Below, piece after piece: positions 11,900-24,600 of a DNA stretch of 64,000 nucleotides (its first letter is position 1; each line of letters starts with the position of its first letter). The notes beneath the pieces were generated by a model. That model searched no databases, had not been told where the DNA came from, and was given only the letters and a program-made list of their open reading frames with translations. This DNA comes from Chinchilla lanigera (lineage: Eukaryota > Chordata > Mammalia > Rodentia > Chinchillidae). The stretch is from positions 21,504,808-21,568,807 of the forward strand of contig NW_004955425.1 of NCBI RefSeq assembly GCF_000276665.1. The letters run 5' to 3'. The position numbers were made by a program, and so were the translations under genes.

Positions 11900-12660
11900 T
11901 TGCAGCGATTCAGCCAGCGCCGGGTGCCTAGGGCACTGCCACCCACTTGGAGGGCCCGGGCCTCCTCCGCGGCGTCCTCGGCCCTTTCCCTCTGGCCTGG
12001 CTTCCCAGGAGTCCTGGGCCAGGACACGGGGCGTGTTCCAGCTGTTCTGCAGCCGGGCAGGACCCCAGGCCAATCTCCAAGAGCGGCGGGCGGCAGGGCG
12101 CGGGCGCCAGGCGGCGGGACGAGCTCTGCCCCGGCCTCCCTCGCCTCCACCTCCGCCGGAGATGCTCAGCGCGGGAGCGGCCGGCCCGGGCTCACCTGGC
12201 CTCGGCCTCCGCCTCGGACTCGGCCTCCGTGTCCTCCTCCTCCGTCTCCGCCGCCTCCGTCTCCGTCTCGTCCTCCGCCGCCGCCCGTGCCTCCCGCTCC
12301 TCCATGGCCGCGCAGTCCAGGCCGAGCCGCGCCCGCCGGGTGTTCCCCCTCAACTGCGCGGCCTGGGCCGCGGCTCGGGCTCCGAAGGGCGGCGGGCGGC
12401 CCCTCCAAACAGAAGGTGTCAAGTGTCCCCCGAGGGTTGGCCTGGAGGCCCAGCCCCCCCTGCTGGGCGCTGTCCTGGGCGCTGGACGCTGCCTTCCCGC
12501 CCCGCCACGGGTCCCCTCCCCCGGAGCGCTCCCAGCCTCTGCCCCGCCTCTGCCCTCTGCCCCCTGCCCCCGCGGGCCGGAGCGCTGGAGCTGGGCCCGC
12601 ACCCCATTCCTCTGCCCAACCCGCGGGGGCTCCCTGCACACCGCACCCTTCCCGGCGCGG
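11900..12660. promoter_or_regulatory. CMYA5: CpG island, inferred CMYA5 promoter
   Basis: The only dense CpG cluster in the window, with many CG dinucleotides and GC-rich words such as 'gcggcgggcggcagggcgcg'. It surrounds the CMYA5 first coding exon, which is why I infer the promoter and 5' UTR of that gene on the minus strand, with transcription toward lower coordinates. No TATA box was evident. The transcription start cannot be fixed from sequence alone, but must lie above 12305. Confidence 0.75.
12196..12305 (-). CDS. CMYA5: CMYA5 (myospryn) first coding exon
   Basis: The exon encodes 36 complete codons plus two bases of an Arg codon: MEEREARAAAEDE... followed by a Glu/Asp/Thr/Ala-rich acidic stretch, then a strong donor (CCAG|GTGAGC, intron starting at 12195). 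CMYA5 is a very large muscle TRIM-like, fibronectin-III/SPRY protein that binds dystrobrevin, desmin and PKA. Its human N terminus, as I recall it, is likewise an acidic run ending at the exon junction in Arg. The ATG has an excellent context (GCGGCCATGG). The frame stays open upstream to 12641, but the only other Met there is remote, so 12305 is preferred. Identification rests on position just downstream of TENT2 in the same orientation, the CpG island and composition, not on a conserved domain. The giant second exon is not in the window. Confidence 0.7.
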
Positions 12661-13714
12661 CTCAGGCACTGAAGCCTGGACCCTCAGCCCTAACAGCCCG
12701 CACCCTTCCTACGGGGCCCTGCTCAGCAGTCAGGGCTCCCAGCACCGCACCCCTTTTCAATTCCGTCCTTTGTCATCAAGACCCCACTCCTCTGCAACGC
12801 CCAGGCTAGTCAGCACTCCCCCGCTCAGCGCCCACAGCAGCCACAGCTTGGTCTGCCTTCAGGCCCCAGGTAAACCAGCAGGTGCGATGAGCACTCCTGC
12901 TGAGCTCCACAACAGGCAGAGGAATCCGCCACAGAAGCACTCTTTCCGGGAGAATGACCTCGGGCCAGGGCAGCGCTTGTTCTTAAATATTCAGAGAGTT
13001 GTTAGATGCGATGAATGCAGGCTGGGTACTCTACTACCTTGTATGCATACCTTAGGTCTGCGGACAGCACAGGACACACAGCTTGGGTACGAGACAGAAG
13101 GGACAGCTAACGAGCAGAGGACGTGGGAAGAGCAGAGTCGGACTTCCAGGTTTCGCCAACCCAGGTTAAACAGCGGCAGTACTCATTTTTGTAACACTAG
13201 CTAGGCTTCTCCCTCAGCAATCCCAAATGACCACGCTCCCCCAGGTCAGGAAGGGTCCAACCCAGCTGTGGGAATTTTTAAACACTCATCAAAACTACAG
13301 GGAGCCATTGTGTTTCTTCTGTTTAACTCAAGAACTCTTAGGAACATTAACATCTGTAAGATTTATTTGCAAAGACCCCAATTTACAAATTTTCAACTGC
13401 ACTACAAAGTGCACATCTTTAACTAACAGCAGCAACACACACAAATATATAGAAATGCAGACTGATACAAAGAGAAAAAACGATTTAGTAGTCATCACAT
13501 AAGTAACTGAGGTGGAAAGAAAGCCTAAACAATTCTCTCATACATTAGTAACTTATCTGATATATTTGGACTGTCAAAAAGTGCATAATTTTGTGTCAGC
13601 CACTGGTTTAAAATTAAGTTGATCAATTTCTTCACCTGTTTGCTACATAGAATAAGCTGAATAGTAAGGATAGGGTCACTGAAAGCTGAGACAAGTGGCA
13701 GTGACAGAGGCCAC
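12661..13714. other. TENT2-CMYA5 intergenic spacer
   Basis: No repeat or exon recognised. The GC content falls quickly away from the island. A further AATAAA on the minus strand (13362-13367) could be a distal TENT2 poly(A) signal. Confidence 0.45.
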
Positions 13715-13734
13715 ACGGGGATCACTGCTGGAGC

Positions 13735-13740
13735 TTTATT
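13735..13740 (-). promoter_or_regulatory. Candidate TENT2 poly(A) signal AATAAA (distal)
   Basis: On the minus strand AATAAA is followed after about 20 nt by a GU-rich block (GTGTGGCCTCTGT), the usual arrangement for cleavage and polyadenylation. Confidence 0.5.
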
Positions 13741-14227
13741 GGGAAATGTCGGAATACTGTAGGGGGAGAGCACCTTCCAATCTGACCCGTCCCTGAGAAC
13801 GGCAGTATTGCCGAAAGTACTATGGCTAGTACTCAAATGATTACCCAGACTCATCACTACATTATACTCAATACATTCTGATAAGAAGTTTCACAATGTA
13901 TAACAAATTTTGAGACTTTTTCAAAAGAAAAAATTCATATAAAAAACTCAACGGTATTCAAAGTACAGTATTTTACACAAAAGTAATTTTAAAAATTCAT
14001 CTATGTGAAAATCTTCATCCCTAACAATGCCAGAGAAAAGGGGTGTTGATGTGGCTAGTTCACTTGATCACAGGTGAACTTAAATTTCCAGATCCTCTGC
14101 TTTAGTCTAAATAATCAAGCGTAACAGATTCAAATCAGTTCTAGATGATAATTACAGCTTCAATCTCATTTCAAGAGCAAAGACTTTCACTGTAAAGGAA
14201 ATACCTCAACAATTTCTATATATAAAC

Positions 14228-14233
14228 TTTATT
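14228..14233 (-). promoter_or_regulatory. Candidate TENT2 poly(A) signal AATAAA (proximal)
   Basis: Minus-strand GGAATAAAG followed by an AU-rich stretch and a modest GU-rich element (TTGTTGAGGTATTT). Use would give a 3' UTR of about 1.3 kb. Confidence 0.45.
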
Positions 14234-14460
14234 CCATTTGATATACAAAAGTTTAAAATTAAGAAAAGGAAAATATGCACCTTTTATAAGTCAAAGAAAG
14301 GCAAGTTTTAGCTTTTGAGTTGGCCTGCAAAAAATTCATTAGAGGTACAAACTGTTCTACAGCAGGTCTGAAAGAAGTCTGCAGTCCTTCTGAAAAAGTT
14401 AAAACTGTTTTCAAGAGTACTTTTTATATTTAAATTTACAGGCACTGACCAATTTACAAA

Positions 14461-14468
14461 TATTTACA
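14461..14468 (-). promoter_or_regulatory. Pumilio response element in TENT2 3' UTR
   Basis: The plus strand reads tatttaca, so the mRNA carries UGUAAAUA, an exact match to the UGUANAUA Pumilio consensus. Worms and flies pair GLD-2-type enzymes with PUF/CPEB regulators, so feedback on the TENT2 message is conceivable, but that is inference. Confidence 0.45.
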
Positions 14469-15543
14469 GAAATCAAAACAACTTTAATAAACACTGTTAC
14501 CTTTTTTTAAGCAGCTACCACTACTTTTTTTTCATGTGGAAAATACTAAAAAAGGTATTTTAAAAACATTGTGCTGTTCTTTGTAACAATTCTGTCTTCC
14601 TGAAAGATTCTGTAGTGGCTTACTGCCTAAAAATTCCAGTTTAGATTACAATACTGTAACTGCACACTAAAAAAATTCTGATTCTATAAATAGGATATAA
14701 CCTTAACTTTAATGTTCCAGTTTGTGCTTCATGTCACAGGGCAAATAAAGCAGAAAAACAGAAGTGCACATTGCACTATGCTATCATGAAGCACAGGAGA
14801 CAATCTTTTCAGCCTTTGAACCAACTCACTAACAATTCAGTGACTACCTTAAGTCAGTGGTCACATTACTGTACTACAGTGAAAGACATACTATTTCCAA
14901 CAAAACCCAAAGCAATCTCAAGAGTGTGTCGGAAGCTTTGAAAGTACTCCTGAAATGCTACCCAGACACAACCAAATAGCCTCAGTCTTCCAGGGAGGGA
15001 AGTGAAGACTTAGGGCAACTGTCCAGTATCTCATGACTGCAGTGACTTCCCTGAAATAAGAGATTTTACTTTGCTTCAAGTAAATGAAAAACTAACTTAA
15101 ATCTTCACTTCATTAGAATAAATTTAAGACAACAAAACCATCTACTATAGGTGACACTTTTAAGTTTGATGAATTAGACCCTTCCCAAAATTCCATACAA
15201 CTCCATTATTAGCATGTGATACAGTTAATTAAAGTTGTATCAAAAATCTGTAACTGGTTCAGGTAATTTCCCAAAATATATTTTATTTGATTACCTAAAA
15301 ATTCATGCCATAATATTACTAATCATCAATGTAAACATTTTCAAAAATACATTTTTAAATCAAAAGATTTTTATTAGGAAATGATATAATAAAATATGCA
15401 ATCTTTATATAAGTATGACCTTTTAAAAATAAAACATGAAAACAAGAACAATTAAAAAGAAACCATAGTAGAGGTAAACAAAATGCATTATGATGTAACT
15501 CTTGTTCTTTATTTCTCAGAAGAATTTAAGAAATAGAGGCCAG

Positions 15544-15618
15544 TTATCTTTTCAGGATAGCAGTTCTTAAAGGCAGTATAGTGTTCAAATCTCTTTTGTT
15601 TTTCAATCTGTGAAATGA
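15544..15618 (-). CDS. TENT2: TENT2 coding exon 14 (residues 461-484 and stop)
   Basis: Acceptor CTCCTAG|TCATTT. Encodes [20 protein letters not shown] then ILKR and TAA. The human protein has Trp where Phe462 stands, as I recall. A second AG 11 nt downstream (CACAG|ATTG) would shift the frame. Confidence 0.93.
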   Translation of the reverse strand, partial: SFHRLKNKRDLNTILPLRTAILKR

Positions 15619-18600
15619 CTAGGAGAGAAAGAAAAATTCAAAACATAAAAGAAAATGTTATTTAAAAACTCTACATTTGCAGGTCAAATTTTTCTATTCC
15701 GGCTGACAAACCGAAAAGACCTTCTTTTTCTTTTTCTTTTCTTGGAGACAGGGTCTTGCTAATTGCACAGGCAGGATTTTATCATATGGATCCTCCTGCC
15801 TCAAATTCCTAAAATGCTGGGATTATAGGTCTGTACCACTGATCATGGTACCAAAGGCCTAACCTGAATACTCTGTAACACTTGCATTTTTAACTATTAT
15901 TAGGGTAAAATCCATTTGTATGACTAAATAATGAAAAGCCATGCCTCTAAAATGAACTCACAGTTCTGATTCTCTTTCTCATATGAACCAGTCCTTCCTA
16001 TGTCTCATAATACACATTTCTAGTCTCTGAAGATAGAAACCTCATGTAACAAAATCACTGAAGAGTAAGTTCATTCCACAGACATAAACGTATTTTTTTT
16101 AACTTTCCAAACAGTATAGGATAAAATAGCATTCTAGTTCCTTGTGACAGTATAGTATGGAGAAGGAAAAGCATGGATTAGATTTCAGCTTTCTTCCAAG
16201 ACTATAATAAATTTCCTGATATTTTAAGGAAGGAGAAGAGTCCACTAGGTTTTATTCAATCATTTTGGAAGTTTTTAATCCCCATAAAAATGTTTATTTC
16301 CACAAAAGGGAAAGCTGTATGAATGAAAACAGCTACTTTTCTCTGAAAGGAAAAGTGTATCTAACTTCAAGCAATGAATTTCCTACTGTGTCACATTAAT
16401 GACTTAAAAGACTTAGAGATCAGGACTATCCCATCCCATTACATAAATTTTTGTCCTCCAAACTCAGGGCCTTACACATGCTAGGCAAGCATTCTGCCAG
16501 TGAGCTACACATCTAGCCTCTTCCCCTTTTTCAAAGCACACTGGTTTGCTAATTTTTCTATAATGTTAATCTGATGCACTGTTTACCTTTAAAAATTGAT
16601 CCTTGATCATGTCAAACTTCTGCTTTTCATGCACAGCTCTGGCTGTATTTGTTCCATCAAAAGGTTCTGCAATGTTAAATGTACATATGAGAAGAAATAA
16701 TTAAAATGAGCTTTTTTCTGAGATGCCAGGGACAAAACCTGGGGTCTTATGCATGTTAATGTTAGGCAAGCATGCTACCTAAGATATATCCCCATCAATT
16801 TTTAATTAGGCTCAAGTACATGAAATTGCCAATACTTGATCATGTTTGACGTATTAAAACAGCAATTTCATATGGTTTGCCCTAATATCTTTACTAGATT
16901 TATGAATATAGAAAAGTTTATAATTACAAGCTGTCTTATAAGGTAGATACAATTCAATGAAAGATGACAAAAAAGGAAAGTCATCGGCATAGGCATGTTA
17001 GGTCTAAATCACAACAGTGCTAAGATTTCTGAACAACTACAGAGTCAAGAACCTACCCTCAGGGGAATAAAAATAAGTTAAAGAGTAAAACACTGTCCAA
17101 AAAGAATAAAGTACTATATCCAAGAGACGAGCCAGCTAGCAAATATTAGAGAAAGGTAATTTTAAATTTAATTTTAACTTAAAAGTTGATATTGTCCAGC
17201 AGGAAGAGGTCAATTGGTCAACAATGCGGGGAGTATAGAGTGACTATGTCTTTAGAAAGAGATCTGGTGAAAACATTAACTCCTGTGAGAAATCTAGTAC
17301 ACAAAGAGAAAAAAAGAACAGCAAGCAGAGAAGACCAGAAGGAGGAGTTTTTGTATGTGCCCCCAACATACACCTTCTGTGTACATACCCTGATGCCACT
17401 CACCTTTCACCCACAAGACAGAAGAGTCTATAGAAAGAGAGAAAGAACCCAGAAGAGGACAAGGAAACTGAAGATAACATTCACAAGTGCAATATAATAT
17501 ACGACATTAGGAATGAGAAGGGATGGCAATGTCAGCAAAATTAAAAATTTTGGCCCTGAAAAACAGGGTCTGGGAGTAGTTAGAAGAATCATGTCAAATG
17601 CACTTTTCAAAGATGAAAAACAAATGGATGTCTTAGCGCTGAATGGGAAGGATGGAAGAGAGGGGAAACGGAATTGCTAGAAAGAGGAAAGGAAACTGAG
17701 AGGAAGACCTAGAAAAAATCTAAAAGATAAAGACCTGATAAATTCCCTTTAGATTAGTCACATAAACTAAGCAGGCTCACAATTTTAATATTCAGAAGCA
17801 CACAACTAAAATAATATGCACCCACTGTAAATTTATCAGCAAACCAAACACTAAAGAGATTTAAATTTATACTGACAAAATGCTGCTATAATTCTAGTTC
17901 TCAATCTAATGGTGCTCATCTCAACTTATCAAGATTGTTACAAAGGTCTTCAATTTGGTATCTATGAGAGCCACTTGGTTTCCTTTTAGAGGAGAAGTGC
18001 TGGGGATTCAACCCAGGGCTTCATGCATGCTAGGCAAGTGCTCTCAATTTTGTCTTCTGAGGTCAGTTCCCCACTAATTCAAATAAAATGTTTCTAACAT
18101 ATATTCAACTACATGTAAATTAATTTCTGAAAACAAAATTATCTTCAGATCATTTAATTTTTAAAGGGCCAGGGGTACAGCTCAGTAGCACGGCACCTGC
18201 CTAGCAAACATGAGGTCCTAAGTTCAATTCCTGTTTCCAAAAAAAAAAAAAAAAAATTTAAAGTAAAACCAAGCTCATAAAAATCTAGCCTAAAAAAAAA
18301 TCTAGCCTGTACTACATATCATTTTTCATGTTAAAAAATAAATTATTTTATTTAAATATAAGAATCAGCATATAAAGATTATATTCTCTTACACCTGTAA
18401 AGCCTGAAATTAAGAATCAACCACATGAAGAATGCATAAAAACTGCTGAAATCTTACCAACTAGAAAAAATAAGTGCTCAAATTCATGTTTATTATTTCT
18501 CACAACTAAAGAATTTGAACTCATGTTTTTAAATTAAAAATTTAAAGCTAAAAGACTTGTACAGCACTTCAGAACATACACGTGTCATTTTCTCACTGAC

Positions 18601-21600
18601 ATACAAGCTGTAAGCACTCAGGCAATTCTCTCAGTACCGTGGCGGTAAGTGAATGGTGAAGAATAGTCATGAGGAACTACCTTCCACACAGATGAATTTA
18701 TTTCTCCACTCAATACCATCAGGCCTCGGAATGGCTTTGGCTTCACGAACTGAAATCATTTGACTGTTCCAGCTATAAGAAGAAAAACATTAATGTCAAC
18801 TATCTTCAAAAATTTCCCTTTTGTTGTATCAGTAATATGGCCTACCTTATTTTCTTACAAAATACCAAAGTGTGCCTCAACGCTCAGCACAATGTCCATC
18901 TGCCTCCTCTATTTTGTGTTCTCTACGTCGCACTTCTCATCTTCCAACAACTTGCTGATTTACCCTGCTGTTTATAACATTGTTATTTACTGTACGCCTC
19001 CCCAGACAGAACAGCTCCAAGATGCTAAGATACTATTTTTCTCACTGTTCACAGGTACTTAGTGCATATTAGGTACTCAATGCACATTTACTGAATAAAT
19101 GAAGAAGTAGAGAAAAATTTTTAAAGTGCAAGTAAGCAGAAATATATAAAAACTACCAACACCCCAATAAGAGTTTTTCATTAGCTAAGACAGAGGTCTT
19201 CTTCTTTTGTTTTCTGGCACCATTAAATAATTCTTGTTTAGGTACATCTTCATGATCTAAGAGAAAATTTTGTAATTTTCTAAGGTAAGCAACTGGATAT
19301 TGTTTTATGAACACAATACTCTATGACTATTATGGTTATATATCAAATGGAGCTGTTAGTTGCAAAATTTTATTCATGTAAAACAATTTTATCAACATGC
19401 CTGAAAGTTACTTATCTGATACACAGTATACACAACTTTATACTTCGCTATTTCAAAGATCTAAAAAAAACTATTTTCCTTTCTAGCAGCTATTATAAGT
19501 ATTTTTTTCAAAGAACAATTTAAAATACATGATTACTTGGCTTGTATACAAGAGAAAAATGAATGTGAGGAATGGCTGGGATCTTGTTTTTAGCAGCATG
19601 AGCTTTCTCTACCTTTTCAGCAAATACAGGCTATGGCGCAGGACCCTCCAATTCCAACACTCATCCTATTCTTCCTTGATGTATCAGAAAATCTATTAAG
19701 AATATAATCTTGGGTCCACTAAGATATTCGTTTCTGGAAACGTTATGGTTAATTTATATATTAAGTATGTAAGAAAAATGTGTGTACTATGAATTTTGGG
19801 CATGTAAAGCATCCTGCAAGTATCGTTTTCTACTTTGTTTTCATAGTGTGGAAATACATTATAAAGAGTGCTGTCAGTCCTTTCATTTTAGGCCCCTCAC
19901 GTACTGCAGTTCCATTAGTACCAAATCCAGAGAAAAGTCTGAGCATGGTGGGACGTGTGTAATCCCTACAACTTTGGAAGGCTGAGGCAGGAGAATTTCA
20001 AGTTTGAGCCTTGGCTAGACAATTTAGCAATGCAACAAGACCCTGTCGCAAAATAAAAAAGACTAGGGATGTAGTTCAGTGCAGAGGCCCCAGGGTCAAC
20101 ACCCAGAGGAGAGGAGGGAAGATGGGACAGGGTAGGGGCTCAGGAAGGGAGGGGGAGAAAATCCAAACAGAAAAGTGAGAGTCTGCTCCACCACAGTTTC
20201 CAGAATAAAGTTCAGCTACAGAACACTTTCACTGCGAGAGAAAAGCACAGAGGAAGAGGAAGAGGAACACAGAAAGAGAAAGAGGAAGAGGAAGAAGAAG
20301 AGAGAAAAACAGGAAGACAGAGAGAGAGGGAGACAGAGAAAGAGAGAGACAGAGAGGAAGACAGAGAAAGGAAGATTAAAGTGCTATAATCTGCTTTAAA
20401 GTGCAAGTTTTGATTTCTTAAATGAAAGGAATTCAATTCTTACTACATGGTTGTTAAATCTAAACCTGAATTTACTTGTTACACCCCACCATTCTAAACT
20501 GGGTCACAGAAACAGTATGTGACACATGTACACACTATTATTAATCATCCCATCCCAAGTATTATTTAAGCTTCGACCAGCCTAAGTAACAGTTATTTAA
20601 ATGGCTACTTCATCTGAAATACTTCAAAGAAAAAGTTTTTTTTAAACAGCGGCAAAGTTTCACATTTATTAAAGGGAAGGAAAATTGGCTCTGAGGCATG
20701 AGTCTGAATGGAGCAAAAGTAGAAACTAGAAAGAAAAAAAAATACAGTGCAGGGCAGGCTATTGAGAAGTCACAAAAGCCAGAAGGATTCTGAATCACTA
20801 CCGTTTAGAATGATTCCAGTCTACTGCATTTTCAAAGAACTTTTAAATAGTTCTAAATTACCTTTAAATGTTTTAAACATTATATATACTTACTTATTTT
20901 CAGAGATGAATGCAAATGGCAATTTAGAACTGTTTTCCTTAATTTATTTTCCAAAACACACGAGCCATAAATTAGGCCCTTTACCATACTAATCCACTCT
21001 TAACCATCATTTGTTTGCCAGTCTTCGGAACTTTACAGTCACTCAATAGTCCAGTCCTCTCTCAGTTTGCTCTTCCCAGGAACCAGTCCAGAAGCCTGGC
21101 TTCACTTCAAGGATTTTCAGCAGTAAGATTTAAGATTATTATTTATTTTTACTTCACTTTTTTTTTTTAAAGAGCTGTGGTCTGGCTAAATTAGAGGCTG
21201 GCCCTGAACACCTATGTTTAAATAGTGCTCCTGCCTCAGCCTCTAGAGTAGATGGAATGACTGGCACGTGCCACTGCACCTAATTAGAAGTTAATGATTT
21301 TTAATAGCCATATAAAACATCTGTAACGTTTATACCATATTCTAAAACCTCCTTTACCAGGCACTTAATTCTATCTTTTAAGTAGAGAGAGTTTTAAAAT
21401 TAAATATCCCAAATTCAGAAGAAATCCTTACAAACCTTTTAACAGCTGCTAGAATTCTTTTCACAGCACCTAATCTCTCCTGGCTGAGCTCCCTGCAGTC
21501 AAATTTCTGAATACCTGGCAAAAGTGCTATACAGTGAAGTCTCAAAATCTCTTTTCAAGCATCAGCAGCCTAGTTAGTACCATTTGGTCCAGCGAGGTAA

Positions 21601-24600
21601 TTCCTGTGAGTATTAAACTAACACACAAACTTATACACCACCAGCATCTTATTTCAGTCCAAAACACAGCTGACTTTCAGAGTATGTGTGACACAATACA
21701 TCTTTCTTCCATGAATCCTTTTCCCTTGAATACCAACTTACATGACACAGTAGATGAGCTCAGTACAGTCTAACAATGTTGTGGTTTTGCAGACAGTTCT
21801 GGGATTTGAATACCAGTTCTCCCACTATGGAACTGTATTGCTGTGGTTAACCTTCACACACACAACTTCCCTAAGGTTGGCAGGGGTTTTAAGGATTAAA
21901 CAAAATACACGACCATCATTTAAATATGTAGGGCTCTAGGGAAACAGGCCCTGAACATCAAGTGTTAGTATTACATCTCTAGAATACCCATTAAACTTAA
22001 ATCTCCTTATGTCCTGTTGTAATTTTATATTTTTTCCTCTTTTTCACATAAATGAAGGCTCTTGCTTTTTCATCCTTGCTGGGTGAGACTTACATTCAGA
22101 TCCTGGTAACTTTTTAAACTGGATTGTTTTAACTTCATTCTTCCTGAACTATGATCCTCCAGCACTTTACTTGCTCTTCTTCTTAATTCAGAAACTTTTA
22201 AGTCACTTTAAGGATTTTCGAGTCCAGTCCACAACCTCAACTTTGCTTCAGAATTACAGTAAGTACTTACTAGGTACCGTCTATCTGGTACTGGGCAAGG
22301 TACTAGGGGTACAACTGCAATAAAACAGTCTGTATAAGCAATCTGGTATAAATTGAACTTTGAAGAATCTGAATAATTGTTTTTTCCTTCATGTGCTACA
22401 CTGTCAATTGTCCCAAGAGTCAGGTTTCTTTATAGAGCTGGTAGCATCATTGCAGAAAAGACAATACCAACATGGTTGTCTATGTCAATAATTTGGTGTG
22501 AATTCTATAGGCCAGTAATGGTGAACCTTTTAGAGCTTTCAATAATAACAAATAGCCCACTGCAACAGGCATCACATGCCATAGGTTCACCACCACTGCA
22601 TAGGTAAACTACCTAAAATCCGACCCATACTAGCTAAGAGACCTTTGGGTAAATTATTCCATCTCTCTCAACTTCCTTTTTGTCTAGGCCTCACTGGCAA
22701 AATATGAGGGCATAATATACCACCACCTCCCAGTTATCAGGTAAACTGAGATAATGCATATATTCTTCTTAGAAGCATTTCGCCACAATTAGTAACAACT
22801 TATTGTCCTCTTCAAATCCCTTCAAAACAGTATGCTAAGCTCGCTGTATCCTCCTCTGTAAAATTCCTAACTCCCTTCTCTTCTTCCTTCCAACTTTTCC
22901 AGACTGATAATTCCAGATAATTCCTAGCCCCACTCTATCTGGATTTAGAATTCCCACAAAAACTTTCAGTTCTGTCCAACCTGACTGTACATTTTGTTTC
23001 ATGTTTACACATTGCTCGCAAAACAAAAAAGTAAAAGATAAACCCTTTGATTTGCGTGTCATACTAACACAACTCCTTATTCAGACATCAAGCATAAATG
23101 TAACTTTTCCACGTTTATCAAAGCTGTATTTTTTTACTATAGATTTTAATTTCCTGGAAAAGAGATGTTCCAAACAGGACTGAAACAGGGCACATTATAG
23201 GTCCTACCATAAAATGAGGCAATGAAACATACAATGAGATCACAATGAATCAACTTAAACTAAATCTTTAAAAGTTTTACTTACTCAAATTCTGTAGCAT
23301 AGTATTTAAGAAAGCCCAGTAGGAGGTCCCCAAGACATGATTCATTCTTTGAGAGGTAAGGAGGAATACAACATGGAGCTTGATGTACAAGGTGCAGCTG
23401 GATAGCAGGACTAAAAGATTCCTGTTTAAAAGAAAAAGAAAAAAATCTAAAGCCATCTTCAAACACTCACTAAAAACTTGATAAATCCTGATCTAGATTC
23501 ACTGAAGAAAGAAGAAATTTTCTTTGTATTGGCAATTTGGAAATTTGAAGATTTCCTTCCACTAAAGATTTTAGCAGTAATTTAAGTAAGCCCAAAGGTA
23601 CTTAAAAAAATTAAGATATTCTAATCTTTCACTTGGGTGTATTACTTAGTTAAATCTTTATGGAAGCAAAATATTTCTAACTTATAAATAAAATATTACA
23701 CACATCATGACTCCACCCCATAACACAGGAGCAGTCTCAGGTGTACCTCTCCACTGTCCCTACAGGAGCACATGGACTTATGCGTGAAGGCCGAACCAAG
23801 CACAGAGTACCAGCTCTGTCTACCTGCCACTTTATTTTTTCTCGAAGGCCACAAAAGTAGCTCCAATTATGTGAAATGTATGTATACTGATTTTAAGGTT
23901 CTTAAAATTTTGTTTTAGTCTGGTTTTGGATTTTGTATTTCAGAGGAAAAAGAAAACAGATGTTCAACATGAATTGAAAAAACAAAGGCAAGGAAAAGAA
24001 GATAGCACACACATATAAACAAGCAGTATTCACAGAACTTTAACCACAACATTAATAAGGTAGGGTATTAACTGCTTGCAATCCAGGCATAAAGGAGATA
24101 TAGAAAAAATACTAATAGGTACTTGTCTTTTGGCCTATGGCATACCGTAAATTTTCATATCTGGTATTCCCTCTATTAGCAGCAAGTACTGGATCTGAAA
24201 TATACTAAGTGAATATTGAGATTTTTTTAACTATATATATATAAATTAGAAAATAATCCTTTTTTCGTCTTTTCTACTTTCTTTCATTCCTTTCTTTTTC
24301 TGGAACTGGGGATCACACATGCTAGGCAAGCACTTTACCACTGGGACTGGTCTACATTTTCAGTCCTATTTTATTTTGTTTTTTGTGGGAAGGTCTCAAA
24401 ACTAAGTTGCCCAGGCTGGCCTTGAACTTGTGCTCCTCCTTCCGCAGTTTACTGAGTACCTGAGATTATAAACGTGAGCCGCTGCACCTGGCAGAAAACA
24501 AGGTAATTGTACAGTGACATCACAAATGGTTTTCTGTATTTCACCATTGCCATCAGAAATTGTTTCTTTCAAAAGCAACTGGTTAAAGCAACAGAATAAC

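Larger units (their letters stand above)
13715..15543 (-). other. TENT2: TENT2 3' untranslated region (inferred extent)
   Basis: Starts directly after the stop codon and runs through about 1.8 kb in which I see no SINE or LINE, in contrast to the introns, as expected of a conserved 3' UTR. It is AU-rich and contains a canonical Pumilio element and several AATAAA hexamers (for example 15508-15513, 15370-15375, 15282-15287, 14228-14233 and 13735-13740), so several alternative ends are possible. The lower boundary is a guess based on the last well-formed signal. Confidence 0.55.
18773..23284 (-). other. TENT2 intron 11
   Basis: Besides the separately listed L2, SINEs, purine tract and hAT-like element, faint MIR-like text lies at 21775-21960 and 22625-22790 (+). 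19110-19930, 20385-21160, 21300-21770 and 22800-23280 show nothing recognisable. Confidence 0.55.

Noticed and set aside
12306..12641. N-terminal extension of the CMYA5 frame to the Met at 12641
   Set aside because: The frame is open but GC-biased and unlike the acidic CMYA5 start. The ATG at 12305 has a near-ideal context.
11900..13204. 434-codon open frame on the plus strand across the CpG island
   Set aside because: GC-rich islands lack stop codons by chance. The product is a Pro/Arg/Ser low-complexity string without a domain and runs antisense to the CMYA5 first exon.
13525..13857. 110-codon minus-strand frame between TENT2 and CMYA5
   Set aside because: Overlaps the probable 3' UTR end and its poly(A) signal; no recognisable protein family.
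17186..17497. 103-codon open frame in intron 12
   Set aside because: No domain, no conserved composition and no splice context; expected by chance in purine-rich DNA.
20212..20436. Ser/Leu-rich (-) and Arg/Glu-rich (+) open frames
   Set aside because: By-products of the GA-rich purine tract.
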